From positions 1 to 11,134 of the forward strand of contig JAGLJD010000080.1 of the NCBI GenBank assembly GCA_023142625.1: a stretch of 11,134 nt of DNA. Direction: 5' to 3'. The notes beneath the pieces were generated by a model. That model was given only the letters and a program-made list of their open reading frames with translations, was not told where the DNA came from and did no database searches. Shown here one piece after another: positions 1-6,189 of the stretch; the stretch's first letter is position 1; the number at the start of each line of letters is the position of its first letter. The DNA is from Candidatus Parcubacteria bacterium (GTDB lineage Bacteria; Patescibacteriota; Patescibacteriia; JAACEG01). The position numbers were made by a program, and so were the translations under genes.

Positions 1-755
1 CGAACAGCGATCGGCAAAAATTAACAGACAGAATTACCAAAGAAATAATCAGTGAAATAGGGGATAGTCCGAACGAAAAAGCGATAATATTCTTTAAAGA
101 CGATTGTTTAATCGGCATTTTAGGATTGATTGCCGGAAAAATAACAAGTCTGTATAATCGCCCATCATTAGTTTTAACTGAAAAAGACGGAAAAATTATT
201 GGTTCTGGCCGCAGTATTTCAAAATTTAATCTTATTGAAGCATTGGAAAATCTAAAAAGTCTATTCTCAAATTTTGGAGGGCATAGCCAAGCATGCGGCT
301 TTACTTTAAAAGATAAAAAAATGTTTCCTGAATTTCAAAAAAAAATTTTAAATTTAGCCGGCGAAAAATTGCAAAATAAAGATTTGATTGCGACAATAAA
401 CATCGCGGCGGAAATTAAATTAAACCAGATTACTTGGCAGATGTTTGATGAATTAAACAAATTCAGACCGTTCGGACAGGCAAATCAGCAGCCGATTTTT
501 TTAACTCGAAATTTAAAAGTTTTGTCCTCTAAAGAAGTGGGACAGAACGGAAATCACCTTAAAATTTTTGTGAACAGCCACAGCAACGCGGCAAATTGCA
601 ATTTAGACTGCATCGGCTTTGGCATAGCCAAAAATTGGCGCGGACGGCTTAAAGCGGGAAACTTTATTGATTTAGCGTATAATATAGATGATAATCGCTG
701 GAATGGGAATAGGGAACTGCAATTAAAAGTTATTGATTTACGAATCATTAATTGA
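1..755 (+). CDS. recJ: RecJ single-stranded-DNA exonuclease, C-terminal part (5' truncated by window edge)
   Basis: RecJ degrades single-stranded DNA 5' to 3' in recombination and mismatch or base-excision repair, in the cytoplasm. The frame is open from base 3, giving 250 visible residues that begin NSDRQ, the family's conserved N-x-x-RQ stretch after the DHH catalytic part. That catalytic part is outside the window. Next comes a GIxGLIAGKI segment, then the DHHA1 signature with GSGRSI and FGGHSQACGFTL. The last third is the OB-fold, with FRPFGQANQQPIF, VGQNGNHLKIF and the final WNGNRELQLKVIDLRI. The TGA stop at 753-755 sits inside a tandem heptamer repeat. An internal TTG at 126 is not the real start, because homology to RecJ continues upstream of it. 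The gene converges on the CorA gene with 10 bp between the stops. The assignment is firm from motifs; catalytic competence cannot be judged here. Confidence 0.93.
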   Translation, partial: NSDRQKLTDRITKEIISEIGDSPNEKAIIFFKDDCLIGILGLIAGKITSLYNRPSLVLTEKDGKIIGSGRSISKFNLIEALENLKSLFSNFGGHSQACGFTLKDKKMFPEFQKKILNLAGEKLQNKDLIATINIAAEIKLNQITWQMFDELNKFRPFGQANQQPIFLTRNLKVLSSKEVGQNGNHLKIFVNSHSNAANCNLDCIGFGIAKNWRGRLKAGNFIDLAYNIDDNRWNGNRELQLKVIDLRIIN

Positions 756-770
756 AAATTGAAAATTAAA
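750..770. repeat. Tandem 7-bp repeat (AATTGAA x3) spanning two stop codons
   Basis: Three consecutive heptamers, AATTGAA, AATTGAA and AATTAAA, occupy these 21 bases. They contain the recJ TGA (753-755) and, on the other strand, the TAA stop of the corA-like gene (766-768). No GC-rich stem and T-run is present, so I do not call a terminator between these convergent genes. Confidence 0.75.
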
Positions 771-1710
771 GCCATTTTTTCTTTTTAAATATTAAAAACA
801 TCAAGGCAGTTCCCGCGGCCATTGCTAAAATAATAATCCAAAAACCGTTTTCTGTCTCTGTTAATGGCATTCCATTTATCGTATTCATTCCAAAAATAGC
901 GGCAAACAGGGTTAAAGGAAATACGATTACTGAAAATATTGTTAAAGTTTTCATTATGTTTCCCATTTTATAAGAAAGCATTGAATCATTAGTATATTCC
1001 AGCGCTTCAATCATCTCTTTTTGGCTTTGCGCTATTTCCCATATATCTTTAGTGTTCCGTATTAAATTATTATGCGATTTTATCTGGCAGCTTGAAAAAA
1101 TTTTTTTATTATTGCATTGAAATATTTTTTTTAGAGTGTTTTTATGCGACTGCATAATTCGGCTAAAATTTATAATATTATGCTTTAGCATTAAAATATC
1201 ATCAATGCTTTCGCGCTGGCGGCTTAAAAAAATTTTTTCTTCCACTTCGGAAATTTTTATATTCAGCGTATCTAAAATAAAAAAACATTGGTCAAAAGTT
1301 CTGTTTAAAATTTCATAAAACAGAAACAGCGGATCTTTCCCCATATAATTATCGCGCGTATCTTGGTCTTTTCTGCATAGGCTGAATAAATTATTTAAAC
1401 TTCTGTTTTTATTGTTATGAATGGTAATTAAATAATTTTTGCTGATAAAACAGTCTATTTCTTTGCCTATGACTTCGTTTTTTTCTTTATTAAAAACAGG
1501 AAAATGAAATATTAAAAAAAGATAGTTAGAATATTCTTCAATAATCAGCCTTTGGGATCGCACATGGCTCAGGGAGTCCCTTAAATTTTTTAAAGTAAAA
1601 TTAAACTTGTCTTTTAAATATTTAATTTCATTTTTTTTAGCGTTAGTAATATTTATCCAGCGCAATGTTTTATTATGACTGATTTTATTTTCAATAATTT
1701 GTATAGACAT
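766..1710 (-). CDS. corA: CorA-family magnesium/divalent cation channel
   Basis: CorA proteins are homopentameric inner-membrane channels that admit Mg2+ (also Co2+ or Ni2+). The 314-residue product has the usual family length. Residues 1 to about 250 form the soluble alpha/beta and long stalk-helix region. Two membrane helices follow at about 255-273 and 290-308, and the tail is basic (KKKKWL). The signature G-M-N selectivity motif is at residues 274-276 at the end of the first helix, followed by the short external loop NGMPLTETENGFW. The start at 1710 lies only 4 bp from the divergent ftsQ start. No Shine-Dalgarno is visible, but a perfect TATAAT lies 14 nt upstream of the ATG, inside ftsQ codons, which would give a leader of under ten bases. 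Substrate preference cannot be told from sequence alone. Confidence 0.9.
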   Translation of the reverse strand: MSIQIIENKISHNKTLRWINITNAKKNEIKYLKDKFNFTLKNLRDSLSHVRSQRLIIEEYSNYLFLIFHFPVFNKEKNEVIGKEIDCFISKNYLITIHNNKNRSLNNLFSLCRKDQDTRDNYMGKDPLFLFYEILNRTFDQCFFILDTLNIKISEVEEKIFLSRQRESIDDILMLKHNIINFSRIMQSHKNTLKKIFQCNNKKIFSSCQIKSHNNLIRNTKDIWEIAQSQKEMIEALEYTNDSMLSYKMGNIMKTLTIFSVIVFPLTLFAAIFGMNTINGMPLTETENGFWIIILAMAAGTALMFLIFKKKKWL

Positions 1711-1730
1711 ATATATGAGAAAAAATTATA
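1693..1730. promoter_or_regulatory. Candidate divergent core promoters for corA and ftsQ, embedded in each other's 5' codons
   Basis: On the minus strand, TATAAT lies at 1730-1725, 14 nt before the corA ATG. On the plus strand, AATAAT (5/6 match to the -10 consensus) lies at 1693-1698, 16 nt before the ftsQ ATG. Both would start transcription about 8-10 nt before the gene. I see no convincing -35 boxes, and in DNA this AT-rich such hexamers occur by chance, so this is a suggestion only. Confidence 0.3.
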
Positions 1731-2542
1731 AAAAAAGGGATTATGTTAAAAATAGGCGTCCTAATAAAATATTTAGGAGCAAAAAGGACTGGATGCGCAA
1801 AAAGAAAAAAATTTTATTTCTGTTTCTTCTGTTTTTCTTTTTATTAATAATAACAGCGGCACCTTATTTTCTTATGTTTAATAAATATTTTCAAATTAAC
1901 AATATTACAATTAATGGAAATGAAAAAATTAAAACCGAAAAAATTTTATTAACATTAAGAGAGGAGGCGTTTGATCAAAAAATATTTTTTATAATACAAC
2001 CTGACAATTATTGGCTTATTAAAGAAAAATATTTAGAATTTCTGCTTAAAGAAAAATTTAATTTAGATAATATTAAAATTATTAAAAAATATCCCAATGA
2101 ATTAAACATTAAAATTGCGGAGAAGCAGCCTAAATTTATTTTAATAATCAACAATAAGCATAATTTATTAGACAAACAAGGGTTTATTATTGAAGAAATC
2201 AACGAATCTGATTTAGGCGCTTTTGATTATTTGCCGCAAATTTTATCTAACTCTAAACTAATTGATTTTTTGCCTAATGTTAATAATATAAAAATTATTG
2301 ATACAATATGCGATTTTTTAAAAAATAGCGGTCAGCGATGCAGATTGGCTGCAAATGATGAAAAATATCAAATAATAGTTAATTTTCAGAATTTTAAAAT
2401 TTATTTTGATTTAAATAAAGATATAAATGAACAGATTGGCAAATTGAATAAAATTTTAAAAAATGAAATAATAAATAATATAAATAATTTAGAATATATT
2501 GATATGAAGTTTGATAAAGTATACTATAAATATAAAAAATAA
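1715..2542 (+). CDS. ftsQ: FtsQ/DivIB-type cell division protein with POTRA domain
   Basis: FtsQ/DivIB is a bitopic divisome protein linking FtsA/FtsZ-side components to the septal peptidoglycan synthases through FtsB/FtsL. The 275-residue product has a very basic cytoplasmic tail (residues 1-31) and one membrane helix (about 32-53). A POTRA domain starting FQINNITINGNEKI follows (about 59-136) and includes the typical KKYPNELNIKIAEKQP strand. The beta domain comes next, with the family's LLDKQGFII signature at about 151-159. The C-terminus ends YIDMKFDKVYYK. The ATG at 1715 has no Shine-Dalgarno. A second in-frame ATG at 1793 (residue 27), preceded by AGGAG at 1775-1779 and AGGA at 1785-1788, is a possible alternative start that still leaves the whole membrane helix. 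FtsQ genes usually sit in the dcw cluster; here the neighbours are corA and a pilus locus, so the gene is detached from it. Confidence 0.83.
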   Translation: MRKNYKKRDYVKNRRPNKIFRSKKDWMRKKKKILFLFLLFFFLLIITAAPYFLMFNKYFQINNITINGNEKIKTEKILLTLREEAFDQKIFFIIQPDNYWLIKEKYLEFLLKEKFNLDNIKIIKKYPNELNIKIAEKQPKFILIINNKHNLLDKQGFIIEEINESDLGAFDYLPQILSNSKLIDFLPNVNNIKIIDTICDFLKNSGQRCRLAANDEKYQIIVNFQNFKIYFDLNKDINEQIGKLNKILKNEIINNINNLEYIDMKFDKVYYKYKK

Positions 2543-2592
2543 TCAATTTTTTAACACATATATCTTTTATCGCTGATTATTGCAAATTAAGG

Positions 2593-2616
2593 GTCGTATA
2601 ATGTATATTGTACGAC
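2593..2616. terminator. Hairpin between convergent ftsQ and the pilus locus (possible bidirectional terminator or REP-like repeat)
   Basis: A 10-bp stem, GTCGTATAAT with ATTGTACGAC, closes on a GTAT loop; one pair is a T-G wobble. It is the only structured element in the 97 bp between the ftsQ stop and the stop of the last pilus gene. Neither side has an immediate strong T-run, so intrinsic termination is uncertain. It could equally be a dispersed palindromic repeat serving as an mRNA 3' end. Confidence 0.5.
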
Positions 2617-2639
2617 GCATAATAAATAATTTTATCTCG

Positions 2640-3419
2640 CTACCATGGCGGCTCTAATTCCATTTCCGCCTGCAATCCTGCTTTTGTTTGAATATAAGTT
2701 CCCGATGATTTAATAATTTGTTTATCCATAATTTGCGCTGGCGCAAGACATGAGTTATCTAAACATGCTTTAAAAATTAAACTATACGCATCTCCGATAG
2801 CTGTAATTTTAATTTGCAATGCTTTATTTGTCGTAATAGATGTATTGCCATAAGCGGTATAACTTGTATCTCCTGGATCTTTGCAAAAATGAACAGATGG
2901 ATTTGGAATTATGCCACTGGATGATTCTAAATTCATACTATCTAAATTCAACTCAAAAAATTCTACTAAAACTCTAGCTATATCTGCAGTTGAACTTGAT
3001 AAATTTTGGCATTCAATTGTTATTGCGTCTATATTTGCATGATAATCGTTTATTCCATCGGTATCAACTGCATTAAAATCATATAAATTTACCAATATAT
3101 ATTCATTATTACTTAATAAATTAGTGGCGACCTCGTCTCTTTTGTCAGACCCTGTTCTACTCCACGATCCGTTTGCGGCCGATACATTGCTCTCATTGAT
3201 ATTATTTATGCTTTTCCCGCGTTTTCGCACTTCGTATAAACCGTCCTCTACCCCATATTCAGCTAAATAATATGCTGTCACGGATTTATCAAAACTTCTT
3301 GATTGTTTAATTTCCGAAATCACTAAAACGCTAATGCCTGATCCGATAATTAATATTATCATCGTTATAATAACTCCTAATAAAATAACTGTTCCTGATT
3401 GTTCTTTTAAATATTGCAT
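2640..3419 (-). CDS. PilX/GspK-like minor pilin
   Basis: Minor pilins of the PilX class sit at the tip or base of type IV pili or pseudopili and prime assembly in the cytoplasmic membrane. The 259-residue product has a short leader ending EQSG, then a hydrophobic stretch beginning TVILLGVIITMIILII. The predicted cleavage is G9/T10. The residue at mature position 5 is Leu rather than Glu, as expected for PilX/GspK-type subunits, which often lack Glu5. After the helix comes AYYLAEYGVEDGLYEV, matching the conserved A-x-x-AE-x-G stretch of PilX N-terminal regions. The rest (about residues 80-259) is a globular domain with a few cysteines that I cannot assign further. It is the last gene of the minor-pilin operon, 15 bp after the PilW-like gene. 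No Shine-Dalgarno is visible before the ATG. Confidence 0.75.
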   Translation of the reverse strand: MQYLKEQSGTVILLGVIITMIILIIGSGISVLVISEIKQSRSFDKSVTAYYLAEYGVEDGLYEVRKRGKSINNINESNVSAANGSWSRTGSDKRDEVATNLLSNNEYILVNLYDFNAVDTDGINDYHANIDAITIECQNLSSSTADIARVLVEFFELNLDSMNLESSSGIIPNPSVHFCKDPGDTSYTAYGNTSITTNKALQIKITAIGDAYSLIFKACLDNSCLAPAQIMDKQIIKSSGTYIQTKAGLQAEMELEPPW

Positions 3420-3434
3420 TTTATTTAAAATTTA

Positions 3435-4019
3435 TTATCTATTATATATTCTAGTAGATAATGTTGATTGCAGCGCTATTTCTGACTGATAATTAGAAAA
3501 CGCGGAACTACTCTTTATATTCAATAAAACAGTGACGCGCGGCTGTATATTTGGATCACCATCATCAAAAGGATCGTTTGTCGGTCTTATATAAAATCTT
3601 ATATCTTGAATCTCTATATTTTTAGAAGTTATGCTTTCCCAGTTCGCCCCTTCATCTATGCTCATTATTAAACATTTGGCTATTCCTGTCGGACAATCAG
3701 TATTGCTTGATTTGAAAAAAATTTTATTATCATCTATGTCTTTAAGGTATAATTCTTCTTCATAAGGCGTCTCTACTGAACTGTAATCACTGTAAGATAT
3801 TGTTCCCATTCTAATATTACGCGATATTATATCTATTGAGTAGCGCGCTTCTGCTAAAATTTTTTGCTGCGCAATAATTTTACGCTGAGTATTGATTAAG
3901 GTAATAAATATATCAGCAACAATTACGGAAGATGTGGTAAAAAGAGCAAGCACAATCACCATCTCCATTAAAGTAAAACCGCCCTGCTCTTTTATAAAAT
4001 TTTTATTCATAAAATTCAT
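3435..4019 (-). CDS. PilW/GspJ-like minor prepilin
   Basis: This 194-residue product is a class III prepilin. The leader ends KEQGG and is followed by FTLMEMVIVLALF, giving predicted cleavage at G14/F15 and the conserved Glu at mature position 5 (E19). A helix continues to about residue 60 and includes the ARYSIDIISRNIRMG stretch common in PilW/GspJ proteins, where a long N-terminal helix precedes a beta-rich globular domain. The distal part contains IEIQDIRFYIRP and RVTVLLNIKSS, also typical of GspJ/PilW-like folds. Two cysteines (in NTDCPTGIAKCLIM) may pair. The gene begins 4 bp after the PilV-like stop, so translation is probably coupled. A second ATG three codons downstream is possible. 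The PilW-like placement rests on N-terminal pattern and gene order; the exact subfamily is less certain. Confidence 0.78.
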   Translation of the reverse strand: MNFMNKNFIKEQGGFTLMEMVIVLALFTTSSVIVADIFITLINTQRKIIAQQKILAEARYSIDIISRNIRMGTISYSDYSSVETPYEEELYLKDIDDNKIFFKSSNTDCPTGIAKCLIMSIDEGANWESITSKNIEIQDIRFYIRPTNDPFDDGDPNIQPRVTVLLNIKSSSAFSNYQSEIALQSTLSTRIYNR

Positions 4020-4023
4020 AGTT

Positions 4024-4659
4024 TTATTTCCAATTATACAGCCTATCTTCTAATAATAAACTATGTTCTCTGCCAGATTCAAGCCAATCAACTTGCGAGA
4101 TCACCTGAATTCCTATTTTAAATCCTCCTATATCATTGCATTTTACGCCATCGCTTACAATTGATTCGCTGCCGTCAGAAATAAGTTCGCAAATAGGATT
4201 TAACAATATTAAACGAGAATATTTTGTTAAAACTCCATCAATTATAACATTTTTATCTTGTTTATAAATACCATTTTTAAAATATAACTTGCAATCATTA
4301 TCGCTAATATTGTCTGGCTGAAATTGAAAATCCCAATCATCAAAATTATTATTTTCCTCGCCTTCGTCAAATTTTAAAATGGCAGAATAATCATCATCAT
4401 CATAAAGAGCGCTGTCCCAATCAGCTCCGGCGGTTCCCGCTTCTATATCAAGCCAATTGCTATCCCTTTTATTTCTTGCCACCTCAATCGCTTCGCGCGC
4501 TAAATTTGTTGATATAACTCTGCAGCGGCTTTCTCTGTTAGCAGATAAACCTATTACTATTAATGAAATAATCGCGGACAGACTAATTGTAATAATGGCA
4601 ATGGCCGCTATAACCTCAATAAGTCCCTGCCCTCTTTGGCAGGATTTTATATTAATCAT
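4024..4659 (-). CDS. PilV/GspI-like minor prepilin
   Basis: The product from ATG 4659 is 211 residues. Its leader MINIKSCQRG precedes QGLIEVIAAIAIITISLSAI. Predicted cleavage is between RG and Q, which puts Glu at mature position 5, and Q-x-LIEV right after the cut is characteristic of PilV. The helix is followed by NLAREAIEVARNKRDSNW, the A-R-x-A-x-E-x-AR-x-x-RD pattern seen in minor pilins of this type in environmental genomes. The frame is open further upstream to a TTG at 4698. I prefer the ATG because it gives a normal-length leader and because the upstream TTG would add 13 unusual residues and leave only 4 bp after the preceding gene. No Shine-Dalgarno is seen; TATAAA lies 6 nt before the ATG. 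The gene is third in the run pilD, FimT-like, PilV-like, PilW-like, PilX-like. Confidence 0.78.
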   Translation of the reverse strand: MINIKSCQRGQGLIEVIAAIAIITISLSAIISLIVIGLSANRESRCRVISTNLAREAIEVARNKRDSNWLDIEAGTAGADWDSALYDDDDYSAILKFDEGEENNNFDDWDFQFQPDNISDNDCKLYFKNGIYKQDKNVIIDGVLTKYSRLILLNPICELISDGSESIVSDGVKCNDIGGFKIGIQVISQVDWLESGREHSLLLEDRLYNWK

Positions 4660-4702
4660 ATATACTTTATAAATTTTTATTTTATAAATAAATTTCAATT
4701 TT

Positions 4703-5242
4703 TTACTGAATATCTATTCTTCCTGTAATTCTTCTGATTTCTATAATTTTATTATCAGCAGTAATGTTATGAGTTAATTCTATTTGAGCGCTGTCGGCTA
4801 ATATATTTTGATTGATGTAAATTTTCGCGTCAGGCGCCTTAAAAATAATTGTAAGTTCGCCGGCAGAAATCGGAGTTATGGCAGAAGTTAAAACATTGTC
4901 AGTTAAATTATAGGTATCAATAAGTTCCCCGTCCGCAACATCATAAATAGAATCGTTGTCTAGATCGGCGAATAATACATAGGAAGAAGTGTCTGTATTT
5001 GAAAAATATACTCCATATCCATACGGCGAATCCCCATTAAACATTTCTCCTGACAAGCTTTTTGTCTGGACACTGCGAATATTATCAGCCAGCCATCTAG
5101 CGCTTTGCCTTAAATCCTCGTTTCTTCCCCATGTATTAAAACTAACTATAGAAAACGATGTAATAATAGTAAGTATTACAATAGATGCGAGCAACTCAAT
5201 TATAGTAAAACCTTTATTATTTTTAAATAACATACAAAACAT
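4703..5242 (-). CDS. FimT/GspH-like minor prepilin
   Basis: This 179-residue prepilin has leader MFCMLFKNNKG and mature start FTIIELLASIVILTII, cut at G11/F12, with Glu at mature position 5 (E16). The next segment, SARWLADNIRSVQTKSLSG, and the acidic FADLDNDSIYDVADGELID stretch fit the FimT/GspH family, where an aspartate-rich turn precedes the C-terminal strands. These subunits initiate pilus or pseudopilus assembly together with PilV, PilW and PilX. The start may be the ATG at 5242 or the one at 5233; neither has a Shine-Dalgarno, and both leave a functional leader. The 16-bp tandem repeat lies just upstream. Both the ordering before PilV-like and PilW-like genes and the length fit FimT. 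Whether the structure is a type IV pilus or a competence-type pseudopilus cannot be decided here. Confidence 0.75.
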   Translation of the reverse strand: MFCMLFKNNKGFTIIELLASIVILTIITSFSIVSFNTWGRNEDLRQSARWLADNIRSVQTKSLSGEMFNGDSPYGYGVYFSNTDTSSYVLFADLDNDSIYDVADGELIDTYNLTDNVLTSAITPISAGELTIIFKAPDAKIYINQNILADSAQIELTHNITADNKIIEIRRITGRIDIQ

Positions 5243-5255
5243 TTAAGCATTAAAA

Positions 5256-5287
5256 CATAGAAATATAAAAGCATAGAAATATAAAAA
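5256..5287. repeat. Direct tandem repeat, 16 bp x 2
   Basis: The unit CATAGAAATATAAAAG is followed at once by CATAGAAATATAAAAA (15/16 identical). It fills most of the 57-bp gap between pilD and the FimT/GspH-like gene. A partial echo, taaaacatag, lies just before it. Confidence 0.8.
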
Positions 5288-5299
5288 TTAGCAGTCAAA

Positions 5300-6085
5300 T
5301 CAATGCAGAGTTAAAGTCTCCAAGTACCATTCTAAAATTTCATTTCCATATAACATTACTATAATTGTTGCTGCTGATAAAAATGTTCCTAATGGAATTT
5401 GGCTTTTTAATCCCTTTTTTTTAAATGTAAGCAGAATAACGCTAATAATCGCTCCTATAATATAGGCGATCATAATTGCCAATAGCGCCATTTTCCATCC
5501 AAGCATAACGCCCATTAAAATTCCTAAACGGATATCTCCGCCGCCTATCCACCTGCCTTTGGAAATTAAAAATTGAATTAAGAAAAAACTGCCTCCTATT
5601 ATAGCACTGATTAAAATATTTGCCAAAGAAAATCCAAGCAGTAAATTAAAAATTGATGCTATAATTATCGCAGGAAAAGTAATTTTATCTAAAATCAAAT
5701 AATATTTCAGATCATAAACAAAAATTATTATCAAAACGGAAACAAAAAATAAGTCGCGAAAAATAGTAATTAGTAATCGGTAATCGGTGGTTAATAAATT
5801 AAATAGTAATTGGTAATTATGAAAAAAAATTATAACAAATAAAATTCCCGTGGATAATTCCACTAAAGGATATTGGAAGGAAATTTTTGTTTTGCAGTTT
5901 CGGCATCTGCCGCGCAAAATTAAAAAACTGACAATAGGAATATTGTCATACCATATAATTTTTTTTTTGCATTTCGGGCAGCATGAACGACCTTTTAAAA
6001 ATTGTTTTTTCGCGCGCAAGCGAAAAATAATAACATTCAAAAAACTGCCGATAATTGTTCCAAAAATAAAAAAATATATAAACAT
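5300..6085 (-). CDS. pilD: Prepilin peptidase / N-methyltransferase (A24 family)
   Basis: PilD is a polytopic inner-membrane aspartyl protease that removes prepilin leaders on the cytoplasmic side and N-methylates the new first residue. The 261-residue product starts with FGTIIGSFLNVIIFRL, the classic family opening. A zinc-binding insert follows with C36-x2-C39 and C61-x2-C64. The catalytic aspartates are D125 (in FVYDLKYYLILD) and D184 (in GGGDIRLG, the GxGD motif). A PLGTFLSAA segment at 241-249 matches the conserved C-terminal P-x-G-x-FL loop. About seven to eight membrane helices are expected. Residues about 90-107 are encoded by an iterated nucleotide repeat (see the repeat at 5764-5819). 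The gene lies after the pilin terminator and may have its own start site immediately at the ATG. Its substrates are presumably the five prepilins encoded alongside it. Confidence 0.93.
   Translation of the reverse strand: MFIYFFIFGTIIGSFLNVIIFRLRAKKQFLKGRSCCPKCKKKIIWYDNIPIVSFLILRGRCRNCKTKISFQYPLVELSTGILFVIIFFHNYQLLFNLLTTDYRLLITIFRDLFFVSVLIIIFVYDLKYYLILDKITFPAIIIASIFNLLLGFSLANILISAIIGGSFFLIQFLISKGRWIGGGDIRLGILMGVMLGWKMALLAIMIAYIIGAIISVILLTFKKKGLKSQIPLGTFLSAATIIVMLYGNEILEWYLETLTLH
5764..5819. repeat. Imperfect TAGTAATC/GGTAATC repeat inside the pilD coding region
   Basis: On the plus strand, TAGTAATTAGTAATCGG, TAATCGGT and, after a short spacer, TAGTAATTGGTAATT form an iterated 7-8 bp repeat. 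On the minus strand it is read as pilD codons for about residues 90-107 (NYQLL...TTDYRLLIT) without breaking the frame. It falls in a variable stretch between the zinc insert and the next membrane helix. Confidence 0.65.
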
Positions 6086-6091
6086 ATTTTT

Positions 6092-6100
6092 ATTTTACCA
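6092..6100 (-). promoter_or_regulatory. Candidate extended -10 giving a leaderless pilD start
   Basis: On the minus strand TGGTAAAAT (TG-n plus a 5/6 match to TATAAT) ends 6 nt before the pilD ATG, so transcription would begin at or next to the start codon. It lies just downstream of the pilin terminator, where a new promoter is needed unless readthrough feeds the operon. No clear -35 is seen. Confidence 0.4.
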
Positions 6101-6115
6101 TAAAATTACAGATAT

Positions 6116-6145
6116 AAAAACACCTCATAATAATGAGGTGTTTTT
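6116..6145 (-). terminator. Rho-independent terminator after the major pilin gene
   Basis: CACCTCAT (6121-6128) pairs perfectly with ATGAGGTG (6133-6140) around a 4-nt loop. The flanking A5 and T5 extend the stem and give the T-run on either strand. Read on the minus strand it lies 44 bp beyond the pilin stop and before pilD, so it should limit readthrough from the pilin gene into the minor-pilin operon. Confidence 0.88.
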
Positions 6146-6151
6146 AATTTT

Positions 6152-6181
6152 GTACAATTGTACTGGCAAATTATATTGCCA
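6152..6181 (-). other. Two small palindromes in the pilin mRNA 3' region
   Basis: TGGCAA (6164-6169) and TTGCCA (6176-6181) form a 6-bp stem with a 6-nt loop. Directly beside it, GTACAATTGTAC (6152-6163) is a perfect 12-bp palindrome. Together with the terminator they place three hairpins in a row after the pilin stop, which could protect the transcript 3' end. The function is inferred. Confidence 0.55.
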
Positions 6182-6189
6182 AATTCACT

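Noticed and set aside
554..775. Minus-strand open frame opposite the recJ 3' end
   Set aside because: RecJ motifs on the plus strand are unambiguous; the opposite frame has no recognisable features.
4660..4698. N-terminal extension of the PilV-like protein from a TTG at 4698
   Set aside because: The ATG at 4659 gives a normal short prepilin leader; the extension is low-complexity and starts from a weak codon.
5256..5819. Possible CRISPR array from repeated units
   Set aside because: The units are short (7-16 bp), adjacent or degenerate, without regular spacers; there are no cas genes.
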